The notes under the pieces: model-generated | The model's database searches: none | The model's input: the letters and a program-made list of their open reading frames with translations, nothing else | What the model was told of the DNA's origin: nothing | Assembly (NCBI RefSeq): GCF_039655865.1 | Contig: NZ_JBBYXL010000008.1 | Location: 291,671 to 355,670 of the forward strand | DNA length: 64,000 nucleotides | Direction: 5' to 3' | From: Prosthecobacter sp. SYSU 5D2 | Lineage (GTDB): Bacteria; Verrucomicrobiota; Verrucomicrobiia; Verrucomicrobiales; Verrucomicrobiaceae | In this document: positions 36,416 to 45,668 of the stretch, piece by piece | How the letters are laid out: each line of letters begins with the position of its first letter | How positions within the stretch are numbered: position 1 is the first letter of the stretch | Position numbers and translations under genes: made by a program

Positions 36416-38125
36416 ATGAATCCTTTCATTCGTAAAACTCCGGACCGCAGCAAGCCCAACCGCCGCGACTTCATGGTCCAGTCCGGCTGCGCCAGCCTTG
36501 GCATCACTAGCGTCGTCAATACCCTGGCCCATTTAAAGCTCATGGGCACAGCGGCTGCCCAGGGGGCCGGCACCGGGGACTACAAGGCCCTCATCTGCAT
36601 CTTCCTCAACGGCGGCACGGATACGAACAACCTCCTCATCCCCCTGGCCGGCGGAGCCCGCACCCAGTATGAAAGCGGGCGCGGCGTCCCAACCTACGCC
36701 GGTGGCAATGGCGGCATCGCCATCCCGCTCGCAGACATCGTCAGTGCAGGCACCCAGCTAGCGCCCATCAATCCCGTCTCCGAATACGAATACACCTCCG
36801 GATACCTTGGTGCTGACGGCAATGGAAACCGCCTGGCCGTGCATCCGGGCGGCATCCACCTGAAGACCCTCTTTGATAACGAAGAGCTCGCCTTCATTTC
36901 AAATGTCGGCGTCCTCACCCAGCCCAACGTCACCCGCGCCAACTTCACCTCCCTCCCCCCTTCCCAAAAACCGCCCCAGCTCTTCTCCCATTCCGACCAG
37001 CAGCGCCAATGGCAGTCTTCCATCCCGGACAAACCCTTCACCAGCGGCTGGGGCGGCCGCCTGGCAGACATCCTGGACAGCACCCACAACACTGACGAGG
37101 ATGCCCTCGCCATGATGGTCTCCATCAGCGGTTTGAACAGCTTCCAGGTCGGCACCCAGCAGCAGCCCTATGTCATGGGAGCTGCAGGCGTCACCACCCT
37201 CAGCGGCTACGGCACCAACTATACTAACGGCCTCCTCTCCCTCACCCCCAAACCCTTTTCCGGATACGATCCGTTCAAGGCCCCCAATGTCGCCGGCACC
37301 AATTACAAAAACACCTCCAACGGCTGGCGCCTCGCCGCCCTGGAGCAGATGCTCGGCATGAGCCACGCCAGCCTCTTTGACGAGGCCTACATCAACGTCT
37401 CCAAAAACGCCCGTGTCACCGAAGGCCTCATCGGCCAGGCCCTCTCCATCACCGATAACGGTGAAGGCGGCACCACCCTCGACGAGCATTTCATCAGCGC
37501 CTATGAAGGCAGCGGCATCAACGGCCTCACCGATGGCTTCGCCCAGCAGATGCGCATGGTCTCACGCCTCATCGCCGGTAACAGCGTCCTCAATAACAAG
37601 CGCCAGATCTTCTTCGTCCAGCTTGGCGGCTGGGACACCCACGTCTCCCAGATCCCCGTGCTCAATAACGTCGCCCGCACCGACCAGGGCTACCACCGCC
37701 TCCTCCTTGGCCTCTCCTGCGCCATCAAAGGCCTCCGCGACAGCGTCGCCTCCGTCGGTCTTTGGGACAATGTCATGGCCTTCACCGCCTCCGACTTCAC
37801 CCGCACCTTCACGCCTAACAAAACGGATGCTACCGGTGGTTCGGACCACGGCTGGGGCGGCCACATGATGGTTATGGGCGGCAAGGTCAAAGGCAAGCGC
37901 GTCTTCGGCCAGTTCCCCAACCTTACCACCAACGGCGGCATCGATGTCCAGGGCAACCGCGGCCGCTGGATCCCCTCCACTTCCGTGGACCAGTACGCCT
38001 CCGTCATCGCCAAATGGTTCGGCGTGGATTCCGGCCAGATCGGCACCATCTTCCCCAACCTCTCCCGCTTCACCGATCCCTTTTCCCCCGCCGGCAAGCT
38101 CGACTTTGTGGACTATAGCGCCTGA
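36416..38125 (+). CDS. DUF1501 protein, partner of the DUF1800 protein
   Basis: A 569-residue protein starting MNPFIRKTPDRSKPNRRDFM, with the Tat-like NRRDFMVQSGCASLGITS leader; the longer open frame upstream lies over the DUF1800 gene. Fold marks are LICIFLNGGTDTNNLLIPLA, a FFVQLGGWDTHVSQ strand, VMAFTASDFTRTF and GSDHGWGGHMMVMGG. DUF1501 next to DUF1800 is a recurrent pair in many phyla with unknown chemistry. Only 43 bases separate it from the DUF1800 stop, so one operon is likely, continuing into the pseudopilin-like gene. Confidence 0.88.
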   Translation: MNPFIRKTPDRSKPNRRDFMVQSGCASLGITSVVNTLAHLKLMGTAAAQGAGTGDYKALICIFLNGGTDTNNLLIPLAGGARTQYESGRGVPTYAGGNGGIAIPLADIVSAGTQLAPINPVSEYEYTSGYLGADGNGNRLAVHPGGIHLKTLFDNEELAFISNVGVLTQPNVTRANFTSLPPSQKPPQLFSHSDQQRQWQSSIPDKPFTSGWGGRLADILDSTHNTDEDALAMMVSISGLNSFQVGTQQQPYVMGAAGVTTLSGYGTNYTNGLLSLTPKPFSGYDPFKAPNVAGTNYKNTSNGWRLAALEQMLGMSHASLFDEAYINVSKNARVTEGLIGQALSITDNGEGGTTLDEHFISAYEGSGINGLTDGFAQQMRMVSRLIAGNSVLNNKRQIFFVQLGGWDTHVSQIPVLNNVARTDQGYHRLLLGLSCAIKGLRDSVASVGLWDNVMAFTASDFTRTFTPNKTDATGGSDHGWGGHMMVMGGKVKGKRVFGQFPNLTTNGGIDVQGNRGRWIPSTSVDQYASVIAKWFGVDSGQIGTIFPNLSRFTDPFSPAGKLDFVDYSA

Positions 38126-38143
38126 CCGGTGCAGATTTCTACC

Positions 38144-38725
38144 ATGTTTTCGCTTCCCAAGCGCCCCGGTCCTTACATCCTCGCGCTCCTCCTCATCGTC
38201 CTCGGCATCCTCACCACCTGGATGCTCCGGGTGCTCACGGACCCCGCCCTCCAGAAAGCCGCCCAGACCAAAGCCGGCCGCACCCCGCCGCCACCGGATC
38301 CCGCCCTCCAGCTCATCCCCGCCAGACCAACGCTGGCAGACACCACCGCCACAGACCCTGTCATCGTGGAACTGCACCAGGAGATGACCCGGGAGGACAC
38401 CTCCCCGGAAAGAGAGCTGGAGATCATTCAGGACCTCCTTTCCCAGCATAATCGCGCGCTTGGCCCCGGAACCTTCGGCGACAACAACGACGTCACCCGC
38501 GCCCTCGTCGGCGATACCGGCGACGGCATCTGGCTCCCCCGCCAGTCCCCCCGCATCCGCAACGGCGAGCTCCTCGACCGCTGGGGCACCCCCTACTGGT
38601 TCCACGCCAACGGCGAGAACAGTATTGAAATCCGCTCCGCCGGCCCCGACAAAAACCTCTTCACCTCTGACGATGTCATCCTCAACGAAAGCCCCGCCGG
38701 CCTCGGCGCCACCCCGGAGCAGTGA
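38144..38725 (+). CDS. Single-pass membrane protein with GspG-like C-terminus
   Basis: Starts MFSLPKRPGPYILALLLIVL; a GTG at 38129 is an alternative. One N-terminal membrane helix (YILALLLIVLGILTTWMLRVL) is followed by a Pro-rich linker and a folded C-terminal domain. Its last part, NGELLDRWGTPYWFH then SAGPDKNLFTSDDVIL, copies the calcium-binding end of type II secretion major pseudopilins, but the N-terminal prepilin cleavage motif is absent. Such truncated pseudopilin-like proteins often follow DUF1800/DUF1501 genes; role unknown. 193 residues. Confidence 0.65.
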   Translation: MFSLPKRPGPYILALLLIVLGILTTWMLRVLTDPALQKAAQTKAGRTPPPPDPALQLIPARPTLADTTATDPVIVELHQEMTREDTSPERELEIIQDLLSQHNRALGPGTFGDNNDVTRALVGDTGDGIWLPRQSPRIRNGELLDRWGTPYWFHANGENSIEIRSAGPDKNLFTSDDVILNESPAGLGATPEQ

Positions 38726-38736
38726 GACCGCAGCAG

Positions 38737-38764
38737 TACAGTACTCATCGCTCTCCGAGTGATG
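38737..38764 (+). repeat. REP-like hairpin, copy 3 (GTAC foot)
   Basis: CATCGCTC-TCC-GAGTGATG at 38746-38764, with one G-T wobble in the stem, preceded by GTAC at 38741-38744 and by AGTACA as in copy 1. The bases after the hairpin (GCGATCCAGAA...) resemble those after copy 5. Confidence 0.7.
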
Positions 38765-38845
38765 CGATCCAGAACCACCGCCGCCCTCTTCCCTTTCCAA
38801 TCGCGAAGCTCCCATTTAGGTCCCTCGCGATCTTAGCGCCCATAC

Positions 38846-38877
38846 CCCTCACTCGGAGAGTGTGGAATACAGTACCG
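38846..38877 (-). repeat. REP-like hairpin, copy 4 (inverted, degenerate)
   Basis: On the minus strand GTACTGTATTCCACACTC is followed by TCC and GAGTGAGGGG. The 5-bp core stem CACTC/GAGTG and the TCC loop are kept. It faces copy 3 across about 80 bases, the same paired layout as at 7256-7385, between convergent genes. Confidence 0.55.
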
Positions 38878-38888
38878 CCCTCTGCCTC

Positions 38889-40403
38889 TCAATAGCTCTT
38901 CGCAAAAACCACGCGCTTGCTGCTCGGTTTCCCCGTCATAAAACACTTCCCTTCCTCCGCAAATTCATCGCTGAGCGGCACACAGCGGATCGTCACCTTC
39001 ATGTCTTTGGCGATCTTGTCTTCCTCCTCATTGCTGCCCGCCCAGTGCATCAACGCAAAGCCGCCGGGGCCGCTGTCCGCAAAGAAGGCCTGGAATTCCT
39101 CCATCGTGTCCATCTTCTTCATGTTCGCGTTCCGCATTTCTGTGGCCCGCGCCAGCAGCGCATCCTGGATCTCCTGCAGTTTCTCCGTCACATCGCGCAG
39201 GAAGTCCTCTTTGCCGATGATCTCCTTCGCCTTCGGTCCCTGGTCGCGGCGGCTCACAGCTACGCTCCGGCTGGTGATGTCGCGCGGTCCCATTTCCACC
39301 CGCATCGGCACGCCTTTTTTAATCCATTCCCAGTTCTTCGCCCCGCCTTGCAGGTCGCGCTTGTCCACATGCACCCGCAGCGGCTCCCCGCCAAAGACCT
39401 GCGTCCGCAGTGTCTTCGCCAGTGCCTCGCAGGCATCAATGACCTCCTGCCGCGTATCCGGCTTCGGTGTCACCGGCAGGATCACGATCTGATACGGAGC
39501 CACCCGTGGCGGCACGATCACCCCGTCATCATCCCCGTGCGCCATGATCAGCGTGCCGATCAGCCGCGTGCTCACACCCCAGCTCGTCGTATGGGCAAAC
39601 TGGCGCGTATTGTCACGGCCCAGGAACTGGATGTTGGAAGCCTTGGCAAAATTCTGCCCCAGGTAATGGGACGTCCCCGCCTGGATCGCCTTCTTGTCCT
39701 GCACCATCGCTTCAACGGTAAAAGTGTTCACCGCACCGGGGAAGCGCTCATTCTCTGTCTTCTCCCCAGGGATCACCGGGATGGCCAGGTGGTTGCGCAG
39801 AAAGTCCGCATACACTTTGTGCATCAGCTTGGTCTCTTCCATCGCCTCCTCATACGTCTCATGCGCCGTATGGCCTTCCTGCCACAGGAACTCAGCCGTG
39901 CGCAGGAACAGACGTGGCCGCATCTCCCAGCGCATCACATTGGCCCACTGGTTGATCAGCAGCGGCAGGTCACGGTAGCTCTGCACCCAGCGCGCAAACG
40001 CCGCGCCAATGATCGTCTCCGAGGTCGGCCGGATCACAAAAGGCTCTTCCAGCTTTCCCGTCGGGATCATCTTCGTCGTCCCGTCCGGCTGCTTCTGCGC
40101 CTCCAGCCGGTGATGCGTCACCACCGCACACTCCGTGGCAAAACCCTCCGCATGCTCCGCTTCCTTCTCCAGGTAGCTCAGCGGGATCAGCAGCGGGAAG
40201 TAGGCATTCACATGCCCGGTTTCCTTAAACTTCACATCCAGTTGCTTCTGGATGTTCTCCCACAGCCCATAGCCCCACGGCTTGATGACCATGCATCCCC
40301 GCACCTCCGAGTTCTCTGCCATGTCGGCAGCACGGACAACTTGCTGATACCACTCAGGAAAATCTTTCTCGCGGGTCGGGGAAATGGCGGGGGCTTGGCT
40401 CAT
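38889..40403 (-). CDS. proS: Prolyl-tRNA synthetase (archaeal/eukaryote-type, no editing insert)
   Basis: Charges tRNA-Pro. Start MSQAPAISPTREKDFPEWYQ gives 504 residues. Class II motifs are visible: motif 1 region VKFKETGHVNAYFPLLIP, motif 2 RWEMRPRLFLRTAEFLWQEG, and the RPTSETIIG and HTTSWGVSTRL segments. The C-terminus carries the extra zinc-binding-like domain ending SSKRVVFAKSY, where the terminal Tyr is characteristic of the short archaeal-type enzyme. The bacterial editing domain is absent. The gene is isolated between REP-like elements on both sides. Confidence 0.95.
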   Translation of the reverse strand: MSQAPAISPTREKDFPEWYQQVVRAADMAENSEVRGCMVIKPWGYGLWENIQKQLDVKFKETGHVNAYFPLLIPLSYLEKEAEHAEGFATECAVVTHHRLEAQKQPDGTTKMIPTGKLEEPFVIRPTSETIIGAAFARWVQSYRDLPLLINQWANVMRWEMRPRLFLRTAEFLWQEGHTAHETYEEAMEETKLMHKVYADFLRNHLAIPVIPGEKTENERFPGAVNTFTVEAMVQDKKAIQAGTSHYLGQNFAKASNIQFLGRDNTRQFAHTTSWGVSTRLIGTLIMAHGDDDGVIVPPRVAPYQIVILPVTPKPDTRQEVIDACEALAKTLRTQVFGGEPLRVHVDKRDLQGGAKNWEWIKKGVPMRVEMGPRDITSRSVAVSRRDQGPKAKEIIGKEDFLRDVTEKLQEIQDALLARATEMRNANMKKMDTMEEFQAFFADSGPGGFALMHWAGSNEEEDKIAKDMKVTIRCVPLSDEFAEEGKCFMTGKPSSKRVVFAKSY

Positions 40404-40450
40404 GATTGGATGCCCACAGTAAGACCATTCAGCCAACGGTCAACGTCCCC

Positions 40451-40485
40451 GTAAAGTACTCATCACTCTCCCAGTGATGCGATCT
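40451..40485 (+). repeat. REP-like hairpin, copy 5
   Basis: AGTACT precedes CATCACTC-TCC-CAGTGATG (40461-40479), one stem mismatch from the consensus. The downstream GCGATCTAGAAAGACCGCC matches the bases after copy 3 over about 30 positions, so the repeated unit is longer than the hairpin. Confidence 0.65.
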
Positions 40486-40540
40486 AGAAAGACCGCCACC
40501 CTATTCCCTCCAATTCCTTCAAATCATAAATCACCCCCAC

Positions 40541-40556
40541 CCCCACGATCGTGGGG
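40541..40556. promoter_or_regulatory. Perfect 16-bp palindrome upstream of the LamG-DUF1549 gene
   Basis: CCCCACGATCGTGGGG is a perfect palindrome without a spacer, 61 bases before the start codon of the next gene. Gapless symmetry and position fit a dimeric repressor site better than a terminator, since no T-run follows. No regulator gene is adjacent. Confidence 0.4.
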
Positions 40557-40616
40557 CCTCCCCATTTGCCAAAAACCTCTTCCCACCCGCGTTTATATTC
40601 TTTCCGCCGACCACTC

Positions 40617-43600
40617 ATGAAAAAGATCCTGCTCCAGATCTGCGCCTGCGCACTCGCCCAGACCGCCCTCCTTTCCGCCGCTGATCCCGCGCCTGCCCCT
40701 GTCGCCCAGTGGAGCTTCGACGGCCATCCCTCGCAGCCTTGCAAGCTCGAAGGTGCCGTCGTCTTCGATCAGCAGGGCCCTTCGCCCAAGCAGTTCTCCA
40801 GTTTCGCCGAAGCCAATCGCGCCGCCCGTTTTGGCGGTGAGAAACACGGCCTCATCCGCGTCACCGATCCCGGCGCGAACAGCCCCTACGACTTCGACAA
40901 TGGCGACGAAATCACCCTCGAGGCCTGGGTCAACCCCACCGCCGTCCCCAAAGGAGGCAATGTTTACATCCTCGGCAAAGGCCGCACCCAAAATCCCGGT
41001 GCTGCCAGCAACAATCAGAACTACGCCCTCCGCCTTTGGGAAAGCGGCGGTTTCCTCCGCCCCGGTTTCCTCTTCCGCAGCCGCAAAGACGGCGATCATG
41101 CTGGCGACTGGCACCGCTGGTCCACCACCGGCGGTTTTGGCATCGGCTCCGGCTGGCATCATGTCGCCATCACCTACACCTTCGGCAAGCCTGACTCCAT
41201 CCGCGCCTATGTGGACGGCGAGGCCATGCCCGGTGCCTGGGACATGGGCGGTGCCACCACACAGGCCCCCGTCGTGGATGATGATGAAATCTGGCTCGGC
41301 ACCTCCATGAGCAAGCAGCCCAGCGTCACCTTCACCGGTTTCATGGATGAGGTGAAGCTCCACCGCACCACCCTGTCATCGAAGGTCATCGCCCAGCGTT
41401 ACCCCATCGTTCCTTACACACCTCAGTTGCCAAAAACCGGCTTGCCTGAAGGAAAAGTCCGCGTCGAGATCGTCGAGAACCTCGGCAAGACCGCCAAGTG
41501 GCCCCGCCTCTTCCCTGCCCCCACGGATGTCTATGAGGACGATGCCTTTGGTTTCTTCCAGATCGCCCAAAAATACATCGCCCCCGGCGTCCGCGCAGAG
41601 CGCAGCAATCCCTACCTCCTCCGCGCCATGGCCCAGGTCACCCTGCCTGCGGGCAAGCAGGACCTGCTTTTCCGCGCTCGTGGCCAGGCCCGCCTGTGGA
41701 TGGATGGCAAGATCATCGCCGAAGTCGCCCTGGGCAAATCCGGCGGCGGTGCCCACAACGAAGTGGAGCATGAGGAAGCCGAATCCAGCGGCCCCGCCCT
41801 CCGCCTGCTCGGCCCTGGCGACCGCGAAACCCGCCTCACCATCAACAGCGACGGCAAGCCCCACGTTTACATCCTGGAAATGCTCGCCGGCAATGGCCGC
41901 GTCCGCACCACCTTGGGCGAAACCAGCCTCAGCCTCCTCAGCCCCGATGGCCGGCATCTGCTCCTCACCCCCACTGACCGCGCCATCCCCCTCACCGATG
42001 CCGGCTGGGCCGCTTATCGCAAAGAGCGCATGAGCTACTACACCTCGCTCGACCAGAAAAACCGCCTCGCCCTCCGCCAAAAGCACGATGCCTTCTGGGC
42101 CAAGCGCCATAGCGAAGCCCGCGCCATCGCCACCACCAAAAAATCCCCATCGCAGCCCGGCATTGATTCCCTCCTTTCCGCCTCATGGAAACAGGCCTCC
42201 GGCAGCAACGACGACAGCGCCACCGGCATTGATTTCGCCAAGCACATCCAGCCCATCCTTTCGGAAAACTGCTACCGCTGCCACGAGGAGAAAGCCAAAG
42301 GTGACCTCCGCCTCAACACCCTCGAAGCGGCCATGCTCGGTGGCGAATCCGGCGAGCCAGCCATCGTCCCCGGCAAGCCGGAAGAAAGCCGCCTCATCAG
42401 CATCATCCACCCCGATGCCACCGATGACATCATGCCTCCGAAGGGCGATCCCCTTCCCGAAAAAGACCGCCAGCTCCTCACCGCCTGGATCAAAGAAGGC
42501 GCTTCTTACACCAGCGCCGCCCGCAAGATCGAGCCTGCCCCGCTGACCGCCGACCTGGAGTTCCTCCGCCGTGTCACCTTGGATACGGTCGGTGTCGTCC
42601 CCAGCCATCAGGAGATCGCTGCCTTCCTCGCCACAGATTCCCCCAGCCGCCGCAGCCAGGCCATTGACCGCCTGCTGAAAGATCCCCGCTGGGCCGACCA
42701 CTGGACTGCCTACTGGCAGGACGTCCTCGCGGAAAACCCCAACATCCTCAAGCCGACGCTTAACAACTCCGGCCCCTTCCGTTTCTGGATCCATGAAGCC
42801 CTCAGCGACAACCTCGCCATGGACCGCTTCGTCACCGAGCTCATCATGATGGAGGGCAGCGTCCTTGGTGGAGGCCCCGCCGGTTTCAGCCTCGCCGCTG
42901 AAAACGATGTGCCCATGGCCGCCAAGGCCCACATCCTCAGCACCGCCTTCCTCGGCCAGGAGATGACCTGCGCCCGTTGCCACGATTCCCCTTATCACCA
43001 GTCCAAGCAGCGCGACCTTTTTGAAATGGCCGCCATGCTTGGCCGCAAGCCCATCACCCTGCCGGCCACCTCCTCGGTGCCCCTGACCACCTTCGCCGGT
43101 CGCAAGCCTCTCATCGAGATCACCCTCAAGCCGGGCGAGATCATCGAACCTGCCTGGCCGGAGCTTTTTGAAAAACAGCTCCTCTCCGCCAGCGAGGCCG
43201 CCCCGGCCACCGCCAAAGAAGACAGCCGCGCCCAGCTCGCCGCCATCATCACCTCCCCGCACAACGACCGCTTCGCGCAGGTCATCGTCAACCGCATCTG
43301 GAAGCAGCTTCTCGGCCGTGGATTTGTCGAGCCGGTGGAAGATTGGGAAGCCTCCAAGCCCTCCCATCCCGAACTGCTTGAGTGGCTCGCCAAAGAGTTC
43401 GTTTCCAGCGGTTACGACATGAAAACTCTTCAGCGCCTCATCCTCAATTCTGAGGCCTACCAGAGGCAGACACGTCCGGAAATTCCCGGTGCCCCGCCCA
43501 CCTTCGCCGCCCCCGTCCAGCGTCGCATGACGGCCGAGCAGCTTGTGGATTCCCTCTTCGCTTCCGTGGGCAAGGACCTCGATTCCGAAGAGCTCACCAT

Positions 43601-44246
43601 GGACAACGACGGAACCCAGTCGGAGAAGGCCATGATCAGCCTCGGCATCCCCCGCCGTGCCTGGGAGTTCACCTCCATGTCCAATGAGCGCGACCGCCCC
43701 AGCCTCGCCATCCCCAAGGCCCAGGCAATTGTGGACGTGCTGGAAAACTTTGGCTGGCGCCCAAGCCGCCAGGAACCGAAAAGCGTCCGCGAGACCGATC
43801 CCAACGTCCGCCAGCCCGCCATCATCGCCAACGGCATCCTGGGCCGCTGGGTCAGCACCTTGAGCGAGGACAGCGCCATCACCGCCATCGCCCTCCAGCC
43901 GGATCTTACCCCGGCGCAGCTCATTGACCAGGTCTTCCTCCGCCTGCTCACCCGCCATCCTACGGATAAAGAACTGGCCCTGTTCACTGAATTCCTCAGC
44001 CCCGGTTTCAATGAGCGCATCATCCCCGAAGGCAAGCGCCCGCCGCCCGTCCAGCAAAAGCCCCTCAAATACGTCGCCTGGTCCAACCACCTTTCCGCCG
44101 GGGCCAACAGCATCAAAATCGAAATGGAAAAACGCGCCCGTGAAGGCGATCCGCCCACCACCGCCCTCAATGCCGAATGGCGCGAGCTGCTCGAAGACAT
44201 GGTCTGGGCAACCCTCAATTCCCCCGAGTTCGTCCACCTTCCCTGA
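40617..44246 (+). CDS. LamG / cytochrome c / DUF1549 / DUF1553 protein (1209 aa)
   Basis: Signal peptide MKKILLQICACALAQTALLS. Residues 28-235 are a LamG-type lectin domain (VAQWSFDGHP, ITLEAWVNPTAVPKGG, FTGFMDEVKLHRTTL). Residues about 280-450 form a PA14-like domain with LLFRARGQARLWMDGKII. A cytochrome-c-like domain follows with CYRCHEE (Cys552) and IMPPKGDPLPEKDRQLL. DUF1549 follows (WADHWTAYWQDVLAEN, MTCARCHDSPYHQ) and then DUF1553 (QVIVNRIWKQLLGRGFV, RRMTAEQLVDSLF). Two putative carbohydrate-binding domains on the redox-like core suggest attachment to an external polymer. The DUF1501 partner follows after 24 bases. Confidence 0.88.
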   Translation: MKKILLQICACALAQTALLSAADPAPAPVAQWSFDGHPSQPCKLEGAVVFDQQGPSPKQFSSFAEANRAARFGGEKHGLIRVTDPGANSPYDFDNGDEITLEAWVNPTAVPKGGNVYILGKGRTQNPGAASNNQNYALRLWESGGFLRPGFLFRSRKDGDHAGDWHRWSTTGGFGIGSGWHHVAITYTFGKPDSIRAYVDGEAMPGAWDMGGATTQAPVVDDDEIWLGTSMSKQPSVTFTGFMDEVKLHRTTLSSKVIAQRYPIVPYTPQLPKTGLPEGKVRVEIVENLGKTAKWPRLFPAPTDVYEDDAFGFFQIAQKYIAPGVRAERSNPYLLRAMAQVTLPAGKQDLLFRARGQARLWMDGKIIAEVALGKSGGGAHNEVEHEEAESSGPALRLLGPGDRETRLTINSDGKPHVYILEMLAGNGRVRTTLGETSLSLLSPDGRHLLLTPTDRAIPLTDAGWAAYRKERMSYYTSLDQKNRLALRQKHDAFWAKRHSEARAIATTKKSPSQPGIDSLLSASWKQASGSNDDSATGIDFAKHIQPILSENCYRCHEEKAKGDLRLNTLEAAMLGGESGEPAIVPGKPEESRLISIIHPDATDDIMPPKGDPLPEKDRQLLTAWIKEGASYTSAARKIEPAPLTADLEFLRRVTLDTVGVVPSHQEIAAFLATDSPSRRSQAIDRLLKDPRWADHWTAYWQDVLAENPNILKPTLNNSGPFRFWIHEALSDNLAMDRFVTELIMMEGSVLGGGPAGFSLAAENDVPMAAKAHILSTAFLGQEMTCARCHDSPYHQSKQRDLFEMAAMLGRKPITLPATSSVPLTTFAGRKPLIEITLKPGEIIEPAWPELFEKQLLSASEAAPATAKEDSRAQLAAIITSPHNDRFAQVIVNRIWKQLLGRGFVEPVEDWEASKPSHPELLEWLAKEFVSSGYDMKTLQRLILNSEAYQRQTRPEIPGAPPTFAAPVQRRMTAEQLVDSLFASVGKDLDSEELTMDNDGTQSEKAMISLGIPRRAWEFTSMSNERDRPSLAIPKAQAIVDVLENFGWRPSRQEPKSVRETDPNVRQPAIIANGILGRWVSTLSEDSAITAIALQPDLTPAQLIDQVFLRLLTRHPTDKELALFTEFLSPGFNERIIPEGKRPPPVQQKPLKYVAWSNHLSAGANSIKIEMEKRAREGDPPTTALNAEWRELLEDMVWATLNSPEFVHLP

Positions 44247-44270
44247 TCCCATTTTTACTGCCCTTTCATC

Positions 44271-45560
44271 ATGAAAAGACGTTCCTTTCTCAAGCTCGCC
44301 GGCGCTGGCGGACTCGCCGCGCAATCAGGCTTTTCGCTCCTCGCCAAAGAGTCCTCCCACGTCGCCCACTTCCCCATGGGCAAGGCGGAGCATTGCATCC
44401 ACATTTGGTTAGGCGGCGGCGCCTCGCAGGTGGACACCTGGGATCCCAAGGCCATGGGCAGCGCCAAGGACAAGAAACCCGGCAGCGACTATCCTTCCAT
44501 CGAGACCTCCGTCCCCGGCGTCAAGGTCACCGAGCATCTCTCCCGCTGCGCCGGCCTTATGGAAAACATCACCGCCATGCGCACCGTCAACCATGACGTC
44601 ATTGATGAGCATGCCGCCGCCTCCAACCGCATGCATACTGGCCGCAGTGTCAGTGGCACCACGGTTTATCCATCCCTCGGTTCCATGATCGCCAGCGAGC
44701 GCGGCCCCGTCACTGACGGCGTCCCTTCGTACGTTCTTATTGGTTATCCCAACTTCTCACGCGGCCCCGGATTCCTCGGTGCCAAAGCCGGCTTTTTATA
44801 CCTCCTGGATACCGATGCCGGCCCCGCCGGATTGAAGCGCCCCGAGCACATCGCCGATACCCGCCAGAGCCGCCGTGAGCAGCTCCTCCATGCCATGCGC
44901 GACAGCGCCAAGGACCTCCGCACCGGCCCCTTGCTCAATGAATACGACACTTCCCTGCGCGAAAGCCTGAAGCTGGCCGGCCCCAAATTCATGGAGGTCT
45001 TCGACCTGAAATCCGAGAAGGGCGAGCTGCGCACCGCCTACGGCAGCGAGTTCGGCCAGCGCTGCCTCCTGGCCCGCCGCCTCATCCAGCGCGGCGTCCG
45101 TTTCATCGAGGTTTCGCATAACCTGAACTTCGTCAACGGCACCGGCTGGGATACGCATAACCAGGGCCAGCAAAAGCAGCACCTGCTCATCCAGGATCTC
45201 GACCAGGCACTCAGCACCCTCATCACCGACCTCAAAGCCCAGGGCCTTTTGGACAAGACCCTTATCGTCGTCAACACCGAGTTCGGCCGCCCCTCCAGCT
45301 ACGATGGCGGCGGCGGGCGCGGCCATCAGGGCAGCACCTTCAGCGTCGTCCTCGCCGGCGGCGGCCTCAAGCACCACGGCGCCTGGGGTGTCACCGACGA
45401 CCTCTCCAAAACCCCCGTCGAAGCCCCCTGCAGCGTCCCCGACCTCTTCGCCACCGTCCTCGCCACCCTCGCCATCAACCCCTCCAAAGAACTCTACGAC
45501 GGCGACCGCCCGGTGCCGATTACCGATGGCGGGAAGCCTGTGGCGGAGCTGTTTGGTTAA
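44271..45560 (+). CDS. DUF1501 protein, partner of the LamG-DUF1549 protein
   Basis: The leader MKRRSFLKLAGAGGLAAQSG has a twin-Arg motif. The fold is seen in CIHIWLGGGASQVDTWDPK, HAAASNRMHTGRSVSGTT, RCLLARRLIQRGVRFIEV, GWDTHNQGQQ and VVNTEFGRPSSYDGGGGRGHQ. The Asp and His positions of the alkaline-phosphatase-like core are kept. At 429 residues it is the most compact of the four DUF1501 proteins here. It probably ends the operon; a repeat element lies downstream. Confidence 0.9.
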   Translation: MKRRSFLKLAGAGGLAAQSGFSLLAKESSHVAHFPMGKAEHCIHIWLGGGASQVDTWDPKAMGSAKDKKPGSDYPSIETSVPGVKVTEHLSRCAGLMENITAMRTVNHDVIDEHAAASNRMHTGRSVSGTTVYPSLGSMIASERGPVTDGVPSYVLIGYPNFSRGPGFLGAKAGFLYLLDTDAGPAGLKRPEHIADTRQSRREQLLHAMRDSAKDLRTGPLLNEYDTSLRESLKLAGPKFMEVFDLKSEKGELRTAYGSEFGQRCLLARRLIQRGVRFIEVSHNLNFVNGTGWDTHNQGQQKQHLLIQDLDQALSTLITDLKAQGLLDKTLIVVNTEFGRPSSYDGGGGRGHQGSTFSVVLAGGGLKHHGAWGVTDDLSKTPVEAPCSVPDLFATVLATLAINPSKELYDGDRPVPITDGGKPVAELFG

Positions 45561-45668
45561 GGCGGCAGGAGTGCTCAGTGATCAGTTCATAGAATCCGCG
45601 CACTGCGCACTTCTGAATAACTACCTGCACATGTTATTGAGCCACAATGATTCCCCTGCGTCCTCCCC

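Noticed and set aside
42183..44324. 713-codon minus-strand frame across the LamG-DUF1549 gene
   Set aside because: Low-complexity Gly/Glu/Asp-rich translation opposite a well-supported gene.
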